Made by a program: the position numbers and the translations under genes. The notes below the pieces were generated by a model. The model was given only the letters and a program-made list of their open reading frames with translations, was not told the origin of the DNA and did not search any database. 10,146 bases of DNA from Prevotellaceae bacterium (GTDB lineage: Bacteria; Bacteroidota; Bacteroidia; Bacteroidales; Bacteroidaceae): NCBI GenBank assembly GCA_030523505.1, contig JAUNIK010000008.1:8530-18675 (forward strand). Direction: 5' to 3'. Position 1 is the stretch's first letter. Every line of letters starts with the position of its first letter. This document shows, one piece after another, positions 7,956-10,146 of this stretch.

Positions 7956-8031
7956 GACCCTCTCCCCTCGCGCTTCGCGCTCTTCCCTCTCCCGTTTCGC
8001 TACGCTAGGGCGAGGGCGTTGAAATGCCCCG
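7956..8031. repeat. GC-rich intergenic palindromic repeat, copy with shared tail
   Basis: Right after the stop codon lie two direct copies of CCCTCTCCC (7958-7966, 7985-7993), a small CGCG-CTT-CGCG hairpin (7969-7979) and GGGCGAGGG (8008-8016), which pairs with either CCCTCTCCC copy with one mismatch. The block ends in TGAAATGCCCCG (8020-8031), which recurs exactly at 9743-9754. There is no T-run, so it is not a classical terminator. It fits a REP-like short interspersed element that may stabilise transcript ends. Confidence 0.6.
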
Positions 8032-8077
8032 TAAGCGTGAATAAAAAATCAATAAATCAAAAATCATCCAATCATAA

Positions 8078-9685
8078 ATGAAAAGGTTTCTTTCAATAGC
8101 ATTGATGACTCTCGCAGCCATGACATTCATGAGTTGCAGTCATGATTCAACACCAAAGGCCGACCATGTTATATTCGTTGGTATCGACTGTTTCGGTGCA
8201 AGTACACTGCAGCGTGCAGAGACGCCAAACATCAACCGACTGATCGACAACGGTGCTATACAGCTGTATTCGCGTTGCGTCCGTGAGACATCAAGTTCAC
8301 AAAACTGGATGAGCATCCTCTCTGGAGCAAGCATCGAGATGCACGGTGTCACCGGCAATGCGTGGGACTATGAAACACGTGTCATCGAACCAGCAGTAAA
8401 GAACAATAAGGGCATGTTCCCTACCATCTTCGACCATATCAAGGACCAGCGTCCTGATGCCAAGGTGTATGCATTCTATAACTGGAAGAGCCAGGACAGA
8501 ATGTACGATACATCCCGCTTCGACAAGACTCAGTCTTGGGGTGGCGAAGAGAATGATGCCGAAGTGATGGATACCGCCATCGAGGCTTATGTAGCCGACC
8601 AGCCTGAGTTTATGTATGTATATCTCGGTAAGGTGGATCATATCGGTCACACGTTCGGCAATGAGTCTGACACCCTCATGACATGCATGAAAGAGGCTGA
8701 TGCAATGGTGGGCAAACTCGTCAACACCCTCGAAGAGAAGGGCATGATGAAGAACACCGTCATCATCCTTACCGGCGACCATGGTGGTTTTCACTACGGT
8801 CATGGCGGTGACACTAAGTCAGAACTCGAGGTTCCAATCATCGTCTATGGCGAAGGCGTGACAAAGGGTAAGTACATCTCTTCTGTCGGCATGAACTTCG
8901 ATGTAACGGCTACTATCGCTGGTCTCATGGGCATTGAACTCCCATCCGAGTGTCGTGGTCGCTTCCTGAAAGAGGCTTGGGAACCAAAGGACGAGCAGTG
9001 CTATGTTCCAATGCCAATGATCCGTCCTTTCGGTGGTATGGTGAAGAATGGCGAGACAGTCACACTTACCTGCGACTGGCCTGACGTAGATGTTTACTAC
9101 ACTCTCGACGGCACTGAGCCTACCAAGGATTCTCAGCACTACACCGAACCATTCGCATTGCCTGAGTCAACAACAGTGAAAGCCGTGGCTTACAGAAACG
9201 GACAGTACAGCGAGGTTGCAAGTTGCTTCCTGTATGCTGGTGCTATGGATGGAGCGGCATGTATCAACTACCGTCTGTTCCGCAACTACAAGGGTGAGGT
9301 TCTTCCTGACTTCGGTAAGATTGGAGCAACTGATGCTACTGGTACCATCTCTGTATTCACCCTCGACGAACTGCCTATCGCTGCCGATGAGGATGATGTG
9401 GCTGTGCTCATGACATCTAACATCGTAATACCAGAGGATGGTATATATCGTTTTGCACTTACTTCTGATGATGGTGCACGACTGCTCATCGACGGCAAGG
9501 AGGTGGTAGATAACAACGGTTCGCACTCTGCCGAAACAAAGTATGGCACAATAGAACTGACCAAGGGCAACCATCCTATCGTAATAGAATATTTCGAGGA
9601 TTGTGAAGCACAACTCCTTGAGTTGATGTTCTGCAAAAACGGCGAAGATCTGCGTCCAGTGACAGTTAAGGATTTAGCCCTGTAA
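8078..9685 (+). CDS. Alkaline-phosphatase-superfamily phosphodiesterase lipoprotein with chitobiase-C-like and PA14-like modules
   Basis: Predicted 535-residue exported hydrolase. The signal peptide ends in lipobox FMSC with Cys20. The catalytic domain (about 28-300) belongs to the type I phosphodiesterase/nucleotide pyrophosphatase group of the alkaline phosphatase superfamily: metal ligand D37 in GIDCFG, ETPNINRL (48-55), a Ser-rich nucleophile region SSSQNW before SGASIEMHGV (82-91), D187 and H191 in KVDHIGH, D234 and H235 in TGDHGG, and a further His-rich loop HYGHGG (239-244). The exact nucleophile is unclear. A chitobiase/hexosaminidase C-terminal-like module follows (about 325-385; YYTLDGTEPT, TVKAVAYRNG). 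A PA14-like module follows that (about 391-520; TSDDGA, LIDG, VDNNGSH), clearly related to the end of the preceding protein. Substrate unknown; a phosphodiester on a glycan, lipid or nucleotide is plausible. No own promoter was seen in the 124-nt gap, so cotranscription is likely. Confidence 0.85.
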   Translation: MKRFLSIALMTLAAMTFMSCSHDSTPKADHVIFVGIDCFGASTLQRAETPNINRLIDNGAIQLYSRCVRETSSSQNWMSILSGASIEMHGVTGNAWDYETRVIEPAVKNNKGMFPTIFDHIKDQRPDAKVYAFYNWKSQDRMYDTSRFDKTQSWGGEENDAEVMDTAIEAYVADQPEFMYVYLGKVDHIGHTFGNESDTLMTCMKEADAMVGKLVNTLEEKGMMKNTVIILTGDHGGFHYGHGGDTKSELEVPIIVYGEGVTKGKYISSVGMNFDVTATIAGLMGIELPSECRGRFLKEAWEPKDEQCYVPMPMIRPFGGMVKNGETVTLTCDWPDVDVYYTLDGTEPTKDSQHYTEPFALPESTTVKAVAYRNGQYSEVASCFLYAGAMDGAACINYRLFRNYKGEVLPDFGKIGATDATGTISVFTLDELPIAADEDDVAVLMTSNIVIPEDGIYRFALTSDDGARLLIDGKEVVDNNGSHSAETKYGTIELTKGNHPIVIEYFEDCEAQLLELMFCKNGEDLRPVTVKDLAL

Positions 9686-9688
9686 GAA

Positions 9689-9754
9689 GCCTCACCCCCT
9701 AGCCCAAAGGGCTCTTCCCCCTCTCCCACAAGGAGAGGGGAGTGAAATGCCCCG
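9689..9754. repeat. GC-rich intergenic palindromic repeat, second copy with shared tail
   Basis: Four bases after the stop codon, AGCCC/GGGCT (9701-9705 with 9709-9713) forms a 5-bp stem. CCCCTCTCC (9718-9726) pairs perfectly with GGAGAGGGG (9732-9740) around a CACAA loop. The block ends with TGAAATGCCCCG (9743-9754), identical to the tail at 8020-8031. No T-run follows the 9-bp stem. It is probably the same repeat family as at 7956-8031, and the hairpin could end or stabilise the transcript. Confidence 0.65.
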
Positions 9755-9768
9755 GAGATTGATAAAAA

Positions 9769-9813
9769 ATTAATGGATAATTAATGTCCAGATTAATGGT
9801 AATTAATGTTCAA
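9769..9813. repeat. Tandem 22/23-bp repeat with four ATTAATG boxes
   Basis: ATTAATG occurs at 9769-9775, 9780-9786, 9792-9798 and 9802-9808, with start-to-start distances of 11, 12 and 10 bp. The boxes form two tandem units of 23 and 22 bp (9769-9791 and 9792-9813) that differ at only a few positions. Spacing of about one helical turn puts all boxes on one face of the DNA. The array lies upstream of the last phosphoesterase and could be an operator, or a simple replication-slippage duplication. The remaining 9814-9881 stretch is AT-rich without a clear consensus promoter. Confidence 0.5.
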
Positions 9814-9881
9814 AAATAATTATCATCATTCTTTACTTAAGTTCTTTTGATTCTTGTTTACATAAAATCTGTAAATCATAA

Positions 9882-10146
9882 ATGAAAAAGGTATCATCAA
9901 TTCTGTTGGCTCTTGTTGCTCTCTTCGGGTTTGCAACAAAGAGCATGGCAAACGAAGACCCAGTGTTGCAGTTCAACAAGAACGGCAAGTTCAAGGTGGT
10001 GTATTTCACCGATACTCACATCAGCTGGGATGAACAGCCAAAGATGGAGTTAGTACTCAACCAATGCCGCATGATGCTACGCGAGGAGAAACCTGACCTC
10101 GTGATTTTCGGTGGTGACATCGTTACCGGTTCACCTGGTGCTGCAA
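9882..10146 (+). CDS. Calcineurin-like metallophosphoesterase, partial (3' end beyond window)
   Basis: The first 88 codons of an exported phosphoesterase are visible; the frame is open to the window edge. A Sec signal peptide covers about residues 1-23 (MKKVSSILLALVALFG, then cleavage near SMA-NED). It has no lipobox, unlike the two preceding proteins, so the enzyme is probably periplasmic or secreted by another route. The catalytic domain begins with YFTDTHIS (metal ligands D44 and H46) and FGGDIVTG (GD motif, D79), the first two metallophosphoesterase blocks, equivalent to VADVHYG and LTGDLVTG in the first enzyme. The ATG at 9882 has a leader like that of the gene at 8078 (15 identical bases across the start, AATCATAAATGAAAA). 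Whether it ends in a PA14-like module cannot be seen. Confidence 0.85.
   Translation, partial: MKKVSSILLALVALFGFATKSMANEDPVLQFNKNGKFKVVYFTDTHISWDEQPKMELVLNQCRMMLREEKPDLVIFGGDIVTGSPGAA

Noticed and set aside
7956..8031. CRISPR array or origin-like iterons.
   Set aside because: Only two short direct repeats with imperfect palindromes and no regular spacers.
8297..8803. Antisense open frame (168 codons) opposite the phosphodiesterase.
   Set aside because: Same reasoning: shadow of a conserved coding region with no independent signals.

Overview
The window looks like a chromosomal segment of a Bacteroidales bacterium, most likely Prevotella/Segatella-like. The signs are a Bacteroidetes-type TonB receptor and surface lipoprotein pair, A-rich leaders without Shine-Dalgarno sequences, promoters of the TTTG-N19..21-TAnnTTTG type, a membrane-anchored AraC regulator, and moderate GC with AT-rich intergenic stretches. 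All genes are on the + strand. No RNA gene, insertion sequence, CRISPR array or phage gene was seen.

Region 1 (14-4958) is a tight operon for corrinoid-type uptake: a TonB-dependent outer-membrane receptor (BtuB-like), a beta-propeller surface lipoprotein (BtuG-like), a periplasmic binding lipoprotein (BtuF-like) and a FecCD-family inner-membrane permease (BtuC-like). Gene junctions are +3 nt, a 1-nt stop/start overlap, and +2 nt. The proposed route runs from surface capture through TonB-driven outer-membrane passage and periplasmic hand-off to the permease. The matching ATPase (BtuD) is not downstream. Vitamin B12 as substrate is inferred from the gene set; haem or a siderophore is not excluded.

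Region 2 (4989-6275) has a consensus Bacteroidetes promoter followed by a membrane-spanning AraC-family regulator. Its reading frame opens at 5080 but carries an in-frame TAG at 5224-5226, directly followed by ATG at 5227. The gene is therefore either broken, read through, or translated as a 48-residue leader plus a 332-residue protein. A GC-rich hairpin with a U-tract ends the unit.

Region 3 (6294-10146) encodes three exported phosphoesterases in a row: a calcineurin-like metallophosphoesterase lipoprotein, an alkaline-phosphatase-superfamily phosphodiesterase lipoprotein, and a second, non-lipidated metallophosphoesterase cut by the window end. The first two have unrelated catalytic folds but the same PA14-like C-terminal module. 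The second also carries a chitobiase-C-terminal-like module. GC-rich inverted repeats, two of which share the 12-mer TGAAATGCCCCG, lie in the gaps. A tandem array of four ATTAATG boxes at roughly helical spacing precedes the third gene. The cluster may release phosphate or process a phosphorylated glycan, lipid or nucleotide at the cell surface. The substrate cannot be read from the sequence.
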